Positions 16,985 to 25,068 of a stretch of 64,000 nucleotides of DNA are shown here, one piece after another. The notes beneath the pieces were generated by a model, which saw nothing but the letters and a program-made list of their open reading frames with translations, was not told the DNA's origin and searched no databases. The stretch spans positions 1 through 64,000 of the forward strand of contig CALRQJ020000015.1 of the NCBI GenBank assembly GCA_943370285.1. Reading direction: 5' to 3'. A program made the translations under genes and the position numbers. The stretch is from CALRQJ02 sp943370285. Its GTDB lineage: Bacteria; Bacteroidota; Bacteroidia; Chitinophagales; Chitinophagaceae. How positions within the stretch are numbered: position 1 is the stretch's first letter; each line of letters begins with the position of its first letter.

Positions 16985-17683
16985 ATGACGATGAATTTTG
17001 GACAGGAATTTGAAAAGTATGCCGTTAAGCACCGTGGCATCAGTAGTGCTACCGTTCACAACTACAGGCAGCATCAGGTAACTAATCTTACCCCTTATAT
17101 TATTGAAGAAAGGCCATTAAACGTTGCTAGCATGGACGTTTTTAGTAGGTTGATGATGGACCGCATCATATTTATGGGTGAGCAAGTCAACGACTATGTG
17201 GCCAATATTGTTACGGCACAGTTGCTGTTTTTAGACAGTACCGACCGTACCAGAGACATTCAAATGTACATTAACAGTCCCGGTGGCAGTGTGTATGCCG
17301 GTTTAGGCATTTACGATACCATGCAGTTTGTAAGCCCTGATGTTTCTACCATTTGCACCGGTATGGCAGCTAGTATGGGTGCCGTTTTGATGTGTGCCGG
17401 TGTTAAAGGCAAACGAAGTGCATTGAAACATAGCCGTATCATGATGCACCAACCTAGCGGTGCTATTGGTGGTCAGGCTACCGATATTGAAATTACTGTT
17501 GCCGAAATTAAAAAGCTAAAGCATGAGTTGTACAGCATCATTGCTTTTCACAGTGGTAAAACACCCGAAGAAGTAGCCAAAGACAGCGACCGTGACTTTT
17601 GGATGACTGCCGACGAAGCCAAAGCCTATGGTTTGGTAGATGAAGTATTACTCACCAACCCTAGAAAGCTGAAAAAAGATTAA
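16985..17683 (+). CDS. clpP: ATP-dependent Clp protease proteolytic subunit, copy 1
   Basis: 232 residues of the ClpP serine protease family. Ser130 lies in TGMAASMGA and His155 in MMHQPSGAIGG; the third triad residue is expected in SDRDFWM. A 30-residue N-terminal extension precedes the usual core. ClpP forms a degradation chamber fed by ClpX or ClpA/C. A second, diverged clpP follows 57 bp later and clpX comes after it, so hetero-oligomers are possible. Confidence 0.93.
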   Translation: MTMNFGQEFEKYAVKHRGISSATVHNYRQHQVTNLTPYIIEERPLNVASMDVFSRLMMDRIIFMGEQVNDYVANIVTAQLLFLDSTDRTRDIQMYINSPGGSVYAGLGIYDTMQFVSPDVSTICTGMAASMGAVLMCAGVKGKRSALKHSRIMMHQPSGAIGGQATDIEITVAEIKKLKHELYSIIAFHSGKTPEEVAKDSDRDFWMTADEAKAYGLVDEVLLTNPRKLKKD

Positions 17684-17740
17684 CCATCAACCACTAAAAT
17701 CCTATCTGCCCAAGAGCCGATAGCTCAAATACTTATTGAT

Positions 17741-18376
17741 ATGATACAGTCTAAATACGATTTTATTCCCACCCGATTGGAAGACGGCGAAGACGAAAAC
17801 CCTAAAGAAGAAAAGCCGGAAATGGGTGGTATGCTGATGAAGAAGATGGAGAAAATGTTCTTTGAAAAAAGAGCCGTTTACCTATGGGGTGTGGTAGATG
17901 ACAAGAGTGCAAAAGATGTGGTGAGCAAGTTATTATTGCTCGAAGCAGATCAACCCGGTAAAGAAATCAAATTTTATATTAACAGTCCGGGTGGTGTAGT
18001 AACCAGCGGCATGGTCATTTACGATACCATCAAACTAATCTCATCTCCGGTAAGTACCATTTGCATGGGATTAGCCGCCAGCATGGGTTCTATCTTGTTG
18101 AGTGTGGGTACAAAAGGCAAACGTTATATCTATCCGCATGGCGAAGTGATGATTCACCAACCAAGTTTGGGTGGATATTATCAAGGTACCAGTGCCGATT
18201 TAGAAATTCAGGCCCTTCAAACCCAAAAAACAAAATTATTGGGCGCTACAATATTGGCCGAAAACTGCGGTAAAACGGTAGAACAGATTTTAAAAGATTT
18301 TGACCGTGACTATTGGATGGATGCCAACGAAGCGATTGCTTACGGCATTGCCGACCAAATAGTGGAAAAATTATAG
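17741..18376 (+). CDS. clpP: ATP-dependent Clp protease proteolytic subunit, copy 2
   Basis: 211 residues with triad motifs MGLAASMGS, MIHQPSLGG and DRDYWMDANEA. The N-terminus differs from copy 1: a charged stretch (DGEDENPKEEKPEMGG) followed by KKMEKMFFEKRAVYLWG. Identity to copy 1 is moderate, so this is an old paralog rather than a recent duplication. It lies between clpP1 and clpX on the same strand. Confidence 0.93.
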   Translation: MIQSKYDFIPTRLEDGEDENPKEEKPEMGGMLMKKMEKMFFEKRAVYLWGVVDDKSAKDVVSKLLLLEADQPGKEIKFYINSPGGVVTSGMVIYDTIKLISSPVSTICMGLAASMGSILLSVGTKGKRYIYPHGEVMIHQPSLGGYYQGTSADLEIQALQTQKTKLLGATILAENCGKTVEQILKDFDRDYWMDANEAIAYGIADQIVEKL

Positions 18377-18446
18377 AATAAAACCAATAATACAGACTGG
18401 TTTTACGTTTTAACAGGTATAAGATGCTGTTTTGAACAGTGTTTTA

Positions 18447-18454
18447 TACCTTTG
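18447..18454 (+). promoter_or_regulatory. Candidate -7 box for clpX
   Basis: TACCTTTG fits TAnnTTTG, 55 bp before the clpX ATG. Just upstream is a short inverted repeat CTGTT-TTG-AACAG (18427-18439) that could be a regulator site; neither is tested. Confidence 0.35.
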
Positions 18455-18509
18455 TCGTCAACCCCCAATCAAAAATCATCGTCTTATTCTTGAATAATAC
18501 GATGAACAA

Positions 18510-19769
18510 ATGAAACCCATGGCCAAACAAACCCATTTACACTGTTCTTTCTGCGGACGCAGTAGGGATGAGGTGAAGATACTCATTGCCGGTCAGGAAG
18601 GCCATATTTGTGAGAATTGTGTAGAACATGCACAAGAAATCATTTCCCAAGAACTTCAAATCAAAAATGACAATTTTGGCGGCGGTAATAGTGGATCTTC
18701 TTTCAAGCTTACTGTTCGCAAACCCATAGAAATCAAGCATTTTTTAGACGAGTATGTTATTGGTCAAGATGATGCTAAAAAAGTACTATCAGTAGCCGTT
18801 TACAATCACTACAAACGATTACAATACAAGCAAACCGAAGACGAAGTAGAAATTGAGAAGAGCAATATTATTATGGTTGGCGAAACCGGTACCGGTAAAA
18901 CCTTATTGGCCAAAACTATTGCTCGATTATTGAATGTTCCTTTTGCTATTGTTGATGCTACGGTATTTACCGAAGCAGGTTATGTGGGAGAAGATGTAGA
19001 AAGCATGCTTACTCGTTTGTTACAATCTTGTAATTACGATGTTAATGCAGCAGAAAAAGGTATTGTATATATTGATGAGATAGATAAAATTGCCCGAAAA
19101 GGAGATAACCCATCTATTACCCGTGATGTAAGTGGCGAAGGGGTGCAGCAAGGATTATTAAAAATGTTAGAAGGCACTGAAGTGCTGGTTCCGCCACAGG
19201 GTGGCCGCAAACACCCCGAGCAAAAAATGATCAAAGTGAATACGCATAATATTCTCTTCATTTGCGGTGGTGCTTTTGATGGTTTAGACAAAGTCATTGC
19301 CCGCCGGGTAAATACCAATGCTATTGGCTTTAACGTCAATAAAATTGAGCAAGAACACCAAAAGAAAAACTTGCTGCAATTTGTAAATGCACAAGATTTA
19401 AAACGCTTTGGTTTGATTCCGGAATTATTGGGCAGATTGCCTGTAGTTACGCATCTGAATCCTTTAGATACCGCTACTTTGCGTTCTATTTTAACCGAAC
19501 CAAAGAACAGCTTAATCAAACAATACACTCGTTTATTTGAGTTAGAAGGCATTGCCTTAACTATAGATGATGAAGTGTATGACTTTATGGTATCTAAAGC
19601 CATGGAATACAAATTAGGCGCTAGAGGTTTACGCAGTATTTGCGAAAGCATTTTAACCGAAGCCATGTACGAATTGCCATCTACCAATCAAAAGCAATTT
19701 CATGTTACCATTGAATATGCAGAGGGGCAATTTGGAAAGAGTAAATTGAGCCATTTAAAAGTGGCCTAA
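18510..19769 (+). CDS. clpX: ATP-dependent Clp protease ATP-binding subunit ClpX
   Basis: 419 residues. The N-terminal zinc-binding domain has Cys12, Cys15, Cys34 and Cys37 (CSFC and CENC). The AAA+ domain has Walker A GETGTGKT, Walker B VYIDEIDKIAR and sensor-2 GARGLRS. The segment RRVNTNAIGFN contains the IGF-like loop that docks to ClpP. ClpX unfolds tagged proteins and feeds them to ClpP. A second Met at codon 4 (18519) is also a possible start. Confidence 0.95.
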   Translation: MKPMAKQTHLHCSFCGRSRDEVKILIAGQEGHICENCVEHAQEIISQELQIKNDNFGGGNSGSSFKLTVRKPIEIKHFLDEYVIGQDDAKKVLSVAVYNHYKRLQYKQTEDEVEIEKSNIIMVGETGTGKTLLAKTIARLLNVPFAIVDATVFTEAGYVGEDVESMLTRLLQSCNYDVNAAEKGIVYIDEIDKIARKGDNPSITRDVSGEGVQQGLLKMLEGTEVLVPPQGGRKHPEQKMIKVNTHNILFICGGAFDGLDKVIARRVNTNAIGFNVNKIEQEHQKKNLLQFVNAQDLKRFGLIPELLGRLPVVTHLNPLDTATLRSILTEPKNSLIKQYTRLFELEGIALTIDDEVYDFMVSKAMEYKLGARGLRSICESILTEAMYELPSTNQKQFHVTIEYAEGQFGKSKLSHLKVA

Positions 19770-19796
19770 ACATAGTACAATGTACGGATACACAAC

Positions 19797-19830
19797 TAAG
19801 CGGTGGGAATAACTTCTCGCCGCTTTTTGT
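19797..19830 (+). terminator. Terminator after clpX
   Basis: AAGCGG-t-GGGAA pairs with TTCTC-g-CCGCTT around a 4-nt loop, followed by TTT. It separates clpX from the small gene at 19869. Confidence 0.65.
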
Positions 19831-19868
19831 TGGTGGTTATATTATTTTTACGCCAAAACAAACTTATC

Positions 19869-20021
19869 ATGAACGAATTAGTAGAACGCCTTTCTCAAGA
19901 CGCAGGATTAACACCGGAACAAGCACAAAAAGCCATTGAAACCATAGCCAATTTTGTAAAAGAAAAATTCCCAATGCTTGGTGGTGCGGTAGATCAAATT
20001 TTTGCTGCCGGCGGAAATTAA
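19869..20021 (+). CDS. Small conserved-looking hypothetical protein (50 aa)
   Basis: 50 residues from ATG 19869; an upstream in-frame GTG start would run through the clpX terminator, so I reject it. The sequence is helical (LVERLSQDAGLTPEQAQKAI, then ETIANFVKEKFPMLGGAVDQ). It recalls small helical proteins with a TPEQA motif and a Gly-rich C-terminus, but I cannot name it. Stands alone between the clpX terminator and the sigma-factor gene. Confidence 0.65.
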   Translation: MNELVERLSQDAGLTPEQAQKAIETIANFVKEKFPMLGGAVDQIFAAGGN

Positions 20022-20161
20022 TGCATTGCATTTGAACGCATTTCTTTTGATAGTTATAGCGTTCAGTATGGCTTGTATAAAAATTAAAGCAAATAGTATT
20101 TTTTCAACTTGGTTTAGCTATCACTAAGCCTAGTCGTTAATCACATTAATTACATTAAGTT

Positions 20162-20746
20162 ATGAGCAACACCCTAAATCCAGATAATTGGATTGGCTTG
20201 TATGGTGATTATTTGTATGCTTTGGCAATGATGAAAACGGGAAATACGCAGATTGCTGAAGATATGGTTCAGGATACATTACTTTCTGCTTTTAAAGCCC
20301 GAGATCAATTTAAAGGAAACAGCTCCGAAAAAACCTGGCTCGCTGTCATCCTTAAAAATAAGATTATTGATTACTACCGAAAAAAAGATGTGCTGAAAAA
20401 TACAAGTGATTATTTGGCAGAAACCGAAGAGAGTTTTCATCAATCTTTTTTTTCATCCGATAACGGTGGTGGTCATTGGACAGCAGATACGGCACCCAAA
20501 GAATGGCAAACTGATAATGCTGACAACATCTTGAATAAACATGAATTCTATCGCATTCTTCAATATTGCATTCAAAAAATGCCATCTAGACTAGTGCCTA
20601 TTTTTATTGCCCGTTTTGTTGATGAAGATGATGCAGAAAAAATTTGTAAGGAATTCAATATTACTTCGTCCAACTACTGGGTAATTATTCATCGAGCAAA
20701 GTTATTGATGCGTAGTTGCCTCGAAAAAAACTGGTTTAGTGCTTAA
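20162..20746 (+). CDS. ECF-type RNA polymerase sigma factor
   Basis: 194 residues. Region 2 near 10-75 (YLYALAMMKTGNTQIAEDMV, QDTLLSAF, TWLAVILKNKIIDYYRKKD) and region 4 near 130-185 are present. The linker of about 45 residues includes FFSSDNGGGHW and PKEW, as in the group of ECF factors with a longer insert between the two domains. Region 4 is less canonical (DDAEKICKEFNITSSNYWVI, then IHRAKLLMRSCL). It starts a ten-gene plus-strand cluster and is followed 11 bp later by a candidate zinc-finger anti-sigma gene. Confidence 0.88.
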   Translation: MSNTLNPDNWIGLYGDYLYALAMMKTGNTQIAEDMVQDTLLSAFKARDQFKGNSSEKTWLAVILKNKIIDYYRKKDVLKNTSDYLAETEESFHQSFFSSDNGGGHWTADTAPKEWQTDNADNILNKHEFYRILQYCIQKMPSRLVPIFIARFVDEDDAEKICKEFNITSSNYWVIIHRAKLLMRSCLEKNWFSA

Positions 20747-20757
20747 TCTGAAATAAC

Positions 20758-21033
20758 ATGGGTTTTGTTTCGGTAAAAAATATGATTCATAATTGTAAGC
20801 AAGCAACCTTACTCATCTTGAAAAAGAAAGAAGGTAGGCTTTCGCTTACAGAAAGGATACGATTGTTTATTCATTTGCTTTTTTGTGATCCATGCCAACG
20901 TTTTGGCAAGCAATCCGATTTTATTGATCACTCTTTGCATCATTGTGAGGATCGACTGCATGAACATTCCATTCATGTATTACCTGATGAAATCAAGCAA
21001 AAAATTCAACTTGAATTAGATCTTGCAAAATAA
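20758..21033 (+). CDS. Putative zinc-finger anti-sigma factor
   Basis: 91 residues. NCKQATLLI near 13 and FIHLLFCDPCQRF near 37-50 give the C...H...CxxC arrangement of zinc-binding anti-sigma (ZAS-like) domains; SLTERIRLFIHL lies between. No membrane segment, so it would be a soluble antagonist. It lies 11 bp after the sigma-factor gene, the usual place. Inference: it holds the sigma factor inactive and may sense redox state or metal through its cysteines. Confidence 0.7.
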   Translation: MGFVSVKNMIHNCKQATLLILKKKEGRLSLTERIRLFIHLLFCDPCQRFGKQSDFIDHSLHHCEDRLHEHSIHVLPDEIKQKIQLELDLAK

Positions 21034-21066
21034 TTTCTCCTTATTTATTTTATTTTCAACATAAGT

Positions 21067-21093
21067 GTAAGGTTATTTTTTTTGATTCGTCTA
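21067..21093 (+). promoter_or_regulatory. Candidate ECF promoter, GTAAG-N16-CGTCTA
   Basis: GTAAG (21067-21071) and CGTCTA (21088-21093) with a 16-bp spacer, 25 bp before the DM13 gene. The same two elements with the same spacing occur before the first YHS gene (22497-22523). The form (GTAA-like -35, CGTC-like -10) is typical of ECF sigma factors. Confidence 0.6.
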
Positions 21094-21118
21094 CCTCGTT
21101 ATAATCAAAACCATTCAA

Positions 21119-21571
21119 ATGATTACAACGACACTATGGCGCAATTATTCAAAACGTCTATTGATTGGCATTGGAATAATAGCAATATTTGCTATATCCT
21201 GTACCAAGCAAAACACTGTAAGTGTACCATTAAGCGAAACGCCTGATACAAGTGCAGTATTAAAGTATAAAGGCATATTTAGCCCTACTTCGGGAATTGC
21301 AATACAAGGCTCGGCAAAAATATACTTAGCCAACGGCCAATACAAGCTTGCACTAGACAGTTTTCAAGTTAGTAATGGGCCCGATTTAAAAGTTTACTTA
21401 AGCAAAGAATATCCACCTAACAATTTCATCAACCTTGGGGCATTACAATCCACTACGGGACAACAATTATATGTTATACCAGGTAAGCCTGATTTTACTG
21501 TTTACAAATATGCGTTGATTCATTGTCAGCAATACAATCACTTATTCGGTATTGCTGAGTTAAAACCATAA
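21119..21571 (+). CDS. DM13-domain lipoprotein
   Basis: 150 residues. A lipoprotein signal ends at AISC (Cys near 28). The mature part is a DM13-like domain: YKGIFSPTSGIAIQGSAKIY, then LALDSFQVSNGPDLKVYLS near 85-103, and a C-terminal YALIHCQQYNHLFGIAEL. DM13 domains are thought to act in redox chemistry and often carry a conserved Cys (here in IHCQQ). It is preceded by a candidate ECF promoter and lies 3 bp before the next gene. Confidence 0.75.
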   Translation: MITTTLWRNYSKRLLIGIGIIAIFAISCTKQNTVSVPLSETPDTSAVLKYKGIFSPTSGIAIQGSAKIYLANGQYKLALDSFQVSNGPDLKVYLSKEYPPNNFINLGALQSTTGQQLYVIPGKPDFTVYKYALIHCQQYNHLFGIAELKP

Positions 21572-21574
21572 CTT

Positions 21575-22489
21575 ATGAAAAAAATTATTGTATTAAACAT
21601 TGTAGTTGTATTACTAGTAAATAATCTTTTTGCTCAAGGGTGTAGCGATGCAGGTTTTTGTTCGATACCCTATCACCAGCAAAAGATAACAAAAGAAAAT
21701 CAGTCATTACGCAACACTATAACAACTGATATTACATTTGGCTTGGGTGATGGAAATACAACGCTGCTCACTCCTTCTATACTTTACAGCAGAAAGTTTG
21801 GCAACAGATTGTCTTGGGATACTAAAGTTACTGCCTCCTATATTACCGGTTCGCTTGGAAGTATTTTTAATGCCGGCGATTGGTATTCTACCATTAATTA
21901 TGCCTTACCCCAACAGCGCAAAAAAGAAATCAATTTTTTAGCAGGTATAAAAATACCTATGACAAGTGCTAATGATAAAATTAAAGGGCAACCCTTACCA
22001 ATGCCTTATCAAACCAGCTTGGGTACTTATGATGTATTGCTTGGAACGGCTTGGGTACTAGACCAAAAAATTGACATTAATGTAGCTTTTCAAATACCAG
22101 TAATCAATAGCAATAAAAATACATTTATTAAAGAATATGCAACTGATAACCGTTTTGAATCTACTAATAATTTCAGAAGAAAACCGGATGCCTTGTTAAG
22201 GCTGGGTTATATCTTGAACAGTGGAAATAAAAAATGGTTGTTTAGGCCAAATGCATTGGCCATATATCATCTTGGAGAAGACAGTTATGAAAATATCTTC
22301 GGACAAAGAGAGAATCTAGTTGGTTCCAAAGGACTTACACTAAACCTAAACCTTCAAACACAATATAAACTCTCTACTACCAGAGCCATAGGATTATCCA
22401 TAGCTTCTCCGCTTATCGTTAGAGATATTCGGCCGGATGGACTCACCAGGTCGCTTACAATTGGACTGAATTATTTTATTGGATTTTAA
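21575..22489 (+). CDS. Secreted outer-membrane beta-barrel-like protein
   Basis: 304 residues with a signal peptide (cleavage after LFAQ near 20). The mature N-terminus has GCSDAGFCSIP, a Cys pair, then alternating strands with aromatic ends and a C-terminal IGLNYFIGF, typical of an outer-membrane barrel. No TonB plug. It sits 3 bp after the DM13 gene, so the pair is probably translated together. Substrate unknown; the Cys pair and company of YHS proteins could point to metal or redox, which is inference. Confidence 0.65.
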   Translation: MKKIIVLNIVVVLLVNNLFAQGCSDAGFCSIPYHQQKITKENQSLRNTITTDITFGLGDGNTTLLTPSILYSRKFGNRLSWDTKVTASYITGSLGSIFNAGDWYSTINYALPQQRKKEINFLAGIKIPMTSANDKIKGQPLPMPYQTSLGTYDVLLGTAWVLDQKIDINVAFQIPVINSNKNTFIKEYATDNRFESTNNFRRKPDALLRLGYILNSGNKKWLFRPNALAIYHLGEDSYENIFGQRENLVGSKGLTLNLNLQTQYKLSTTRAIGLSIASPLIVRDIRPDGLTRSLTIGLNYFIGF

Positions 22490-22496
22490 ATTTTAT

Positions 22497-22523
22497 GTAA
22501 GTATAAGTACCTGCTTACGTCTA
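22497..22523 (+). promoter_or_regulatory. Second candidate ECF promoter, GTAAG-N16-CGTCTA
   Basis: GTAAG (22497-22501) and CGTCTA (22518-22523), spacer 16, identical to the site before the DM13 gene. The -10 lies only 12 bp before the YHS gene ATG, so the transcript would have a very short leader. Confidence 0.6.
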
Positions 22524-22535
22524 TAAATTAAAAAA

Positions 22536-23003
22536 ATGAAACAACTATTAGCAAGTCTATTACTATTATTGATGACGCAGGCAACTGCATTTTCACAAAC
22601 TGCCGCTTTACGCAGTAAACAATTTAATCTCGAAAAGAACAACCTTGCCATTAAAGGATATGATCCGGTGAGTTATTTTACCCAAAACAAAGCAGTAAAA
22701 GGTAAAAAAGAATTAGCGGTACAAATTGATGGTGTTACCTATCATTTTTCTACGGTTGAAAATAAAGAACTCTTTAAAAAAAATTACACCGCTTATGAGC
22801 CACAGTATGGCGGATGGTGTGCTTATGCCATGGGTGCCAAAGGCGAAAAAGTGGAAGTAGATCCCGAAACGTTTAAGCTGATTAATGGAAAGCTTTATCT
22901 TTTTTACAATTCATTTTTTAATAACACCCTTAAAAGTTGGAACAAGGATGAAAATAATTTGAAAGCAAAAGCAGATAATAACTGGAAAAACATTTTTCAT
23001 TAA
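22536..23003 (+). CDS. YHS-domain secreted protein, copy 1
   Basis: 155 residues with a signal peptide (cleavage near ATAFSQ, residue 21). The YHS-like core includes NLAIKGYDPVSYFTQNKAVK near 36, then YHFSTVENKELFKKN and YGGWCAYAM near 90. YHS domains are small metal-associated modules. It differs from the next gene, also a YHS protein, by a longer C-terminal tail. Preceded by its own candidate ECF promoter. Confidence 0.85.
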   Translation: MKQLLASLLLLLMTQATAFSQTAALRSKQFNLEKNNLAIKGYDPVSYFTQNKAVKGKKELAVQIDGVTYHFSTVENKELFKKNYTAYEPQYGGWCAYAMGAKGEKVEVDPETFKLINGKLYLFYNSFFNNTLKSWNKDENNLKAKADNNWKNIFH

Positions 23004-23022
23004 ACAATAAGCAAGATAAAAA

Positions 23023-23463
23023 ATGAAAAATACATTATTTACATTCGTAATATTAATAATTACAGGTTACACTACATTTAGCCAGCAATCTGCCATTTTT
23101 CAAACGAATGGTAAAGCAATAAGAGGTTACGATGTGGTGGCATATTTTAACGATGGGCAACCTGTAAAAGGTAATGACAGTTTAACCTATCAATGGGGTA
23201 ACAGCAGTTGGCTTTTTTCTTCACTTACAAACTTGGAACTGTTTAAACAAAACCCTGAACAATATGTACCAGAATATGGCGGCTATTGTGCGTATGGCAC
23301 TGCCGGCGGTTATAAAGCACCTACACAACCTGATGCTTGGGCTATTGTGAATGGCAAATTATATTTCAATTACAATCTTAAAGTAAAAGCTAGCTGGGAT
23401 AAGGATAGGGTTGGTTATATCAGCAAAGCCGATATAAACTGGCCATTGATTAAAGACAAATAA
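23023..23463 (+). CDS. YHS-domain secreted protein, copy 2
   Basis: 146 residues with a signal peptide ending near TTFSQQ. The same motif set as its neighbour: AIRGYDVVAYFNDGQPVKG, WLFSSLTNLELFKQNPEQYV, YGGYCAYGTAGGYK and WAIVNGKLYFNYN. It lies 19 bp after copy 1. The two are tandem paralogs and could act as a pair, but copy 2 has an added hydrophobic/Gly segment after the Cys. Confidence 0.85.
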   Translation: MKNTLFTFVILIITGYTTFSQQSAIFQTNGKAIRGYDVVAYFNDGQPVKGNDSLTYQWGNSSWLFSSLTNLELFKQNPEQYVPEYGGYCAYGTAGGYKAPTQPDAWAIVNGKLYFNYNLKVKASWDKDRVGYISKADINWPLIKDK

Positions 23464-23484
23464 TTCATCCCTCAATCTTACATT

Positions 23485-23874
23485 ATGAACAAAGCAAATA
23501 TTTTAAGTTGGGCTTTACGCATCATTGCAGCCCTCATCATGCTTCAAACACTTTATTTCAAATTTACCGCTCAAGAAGAATCTGTACAATTATTCACAGC
23601 ACTTGGCATGGAACCTTGGGGTCGTATTGGAATTGGTGTATTAGAATTAGTTGCCAGTATTTTACTTTTAGTACCTCGTACTGTTTTACTTGGTGCAATA
23701 TTGGGAGTAGGATTAATGAGTGGTGCAATCTTTTTTCATCTCACCAAATTAGGCATCAATTTTGGCGGCGATTCGCTGTTATTCAGCTATGCTGTTATTG
23801 TTTGTGTTGCTTGTATTCTATTAGTACTTTCATACAGGAAAGAAATTCCTCGGCTATTACAATTAAAATTCTGA
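23485..23874 (+). CDS. DoxX-like membrane protein
   Basis: 129 residues with four hydrophobic segments. ALRIIAALIMLQTLYFKFTA near the N-terminus, GMEPWGRIGIGVLELVASIL in the middle and GAIFFHLTKLGINFGGDS near 90 match the DoxX/DoxD-like layout. Such proteins are often next to redox or thiol genes and may handle quinone or thiosulfate chemistry. It lies in the ECF cluster between YHS copy 2 and the DinB-like gene. Confidence 0.75.
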   Translation: MNKANILSWALRIIAALIMLQTLYFKFTAQEESVQLFTALGMEPWGRIGIGVLELVASILLLVPRTVLLGAILGVGLMSGAIFFHLTKLGINFGGDSLLFSYAVIVCVACILLVLSYRKEIPRLLQLKF

Positions 23875-23878
23875 TTGC

Positions 23879-24367
23879 ATGTTTCAGACCTCCCAAAACA
23901 ATCTTAAAGAACTAATACAGGTATTGCAGGATTTGCCGGATAATGAAATTTACTGGAATCCTATATCATCACTTAGCGGCGCCAGTATTGGCCAACATAC
24001 TCGGCATATTATTGAATTGTATCAATGCCTGCTCAACGGATATGCAGTTGGCATAGTTAATTATGATAACCGTAAAAGAGACAATCTACTAGAAACCAAC
24101 AGAGAAGCAGCAATTAAAGCACTATTAGGCATCGCCACAGTAATAGAACAACCCGATAAAGAGATGACTATACAATGTGATTCGCTTGAATCTGGCCTGC
24201 TGATCAAATCCAACTATTACAGAGAAGTGTATTATAATTTAGAACATTGTATTCACCATCAAGCATTAATCAAAGTTGGATTAGTGACAATCGGTTTACA
24301 TGCTGTTCCCGAACAATTTGGCGTTGCTCCTGCTACTACTCAATATCGTAAACAATGTGCACAGTAA
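23879..24367 (+). CDS. DinB-like (YfiT/DinB four-helix bundle) protein
   Basis: 162 residues. The metal-binding His pattern of the DinB fold is visible: SIGQHTRHIIELY near 37-49 and YNLEHCIHHQALIKVGL near 118-135. Family members are metal-dependent four-helix bundles, some of them bacillithiol or mycothiol-dependent transferases. It lies 4 bp after the DoxX-like gene and overlaps the NRDE gene by 13 bp. Confidence 0.72.
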   Translation: MFQTSQNNLKELIQVLQDLPDNEIYWNPISSLSGASIGQHTRHIIELYQCLLNGYAVGIVNYDNRKRDNLLETNREAAIKALLGIATVIEQPDKEMTIQCDSLESGLLIKSNYYREVYYNLEHCIHHQALIKVGLVTIGLHAVPEQFGVAPATTQYRKQCAQ

Positions 24368-25068
24368 GTTATATTGTACAAGGAAGGGATAAATATTTTA
24401 CATCTAACCGAGATGAAAATAAACAACGGCCTTCAGCTACTATGCCACAAACTTTTGCCTACAAGGGAATGAAACTGACTTGTCCCAAAGATCCGCAAGC
24501 AGGCGGTAGTTGGTTTGTGGTTGCAGAGAACGGAACAATTGGTATTTTACTGAATGGCGCTTTTGAAAAACATATACCGGTTTACCCCTACCGAAAAAGT
24601 CGGGGTTTAATATTGTTAGATATAATTGCTGAAGCGTTTGTGCTTGAATATTTTGAAAAGTATAATCTTATCGGCATCGAACCCTTTACTATCATTCTTT
24701 TCTATAATAACGAGTTGTTTGAATTGCGCTGGGATAGTAGTCAAAAATTCATCCAGCAATTAGATACAACTACTAATTATATTTGGTCATCGGCTACTTT
24801 GTATGATGCAGTAGCGATGAAAAATCGAGCAGAGCTCTTTCAAGCATTTATAACAACACAAACATTGCTCGATGCATCGCTAATTCGCCAATTTCATAGC
24901 AATAACTATGGTGATGATCAAAACGGATTTATCATTAATCGAGAGAATGGCATACAAACACAAAGCATAACACAGGCTATTTTGCAAGCAGATGAGTTAG
25001 AGTTAATTCATCAAGATTTAATCCGTCAACACCAATCAGCACAAAAAAGAACAATAAAGAGTGTCTAA
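24355..25068 (+). CDS. NRDE/TANGO2-family protein
   Basis: 237 residues. The N-terminal Cys after Met and the SNRDEN motif near 19-24 (MCTVSYIVQGRDKYFTSNRD) define the NRDE family (TANGO2 in animals, linked to heme or lipid handling); the Cys may be an N-terminal nucleophile after Met removal. GGSWFVVAENGTIGILLNGA near 46 also fits. It overlaps both neighbours (13 bp and 8 bp), which suggests translational coupling with the DinB-like and ATP-grasp proteins. Confidence 0.82.
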   Translation: MCTVSYIVQGRDKYFTSNRDENKQRPSATMPQTFAYKGMKLTCPKDPQAGGSWFVVAENGTIGILLNGAFEKHIPVYPYRKSRGLILLDIIAEAFVLEYFEKYNLIGIEPFTIILFYNNELFELRWDSSQKFIQQLDTTTNYIWSSATLYDAVAMKNRAELFQAFITTQTLLDASLIRQFHSNNYGDDQNGFIINRENGIQTQSITQAILQADELELIHQDLIRQHQSAQKRTIKSV

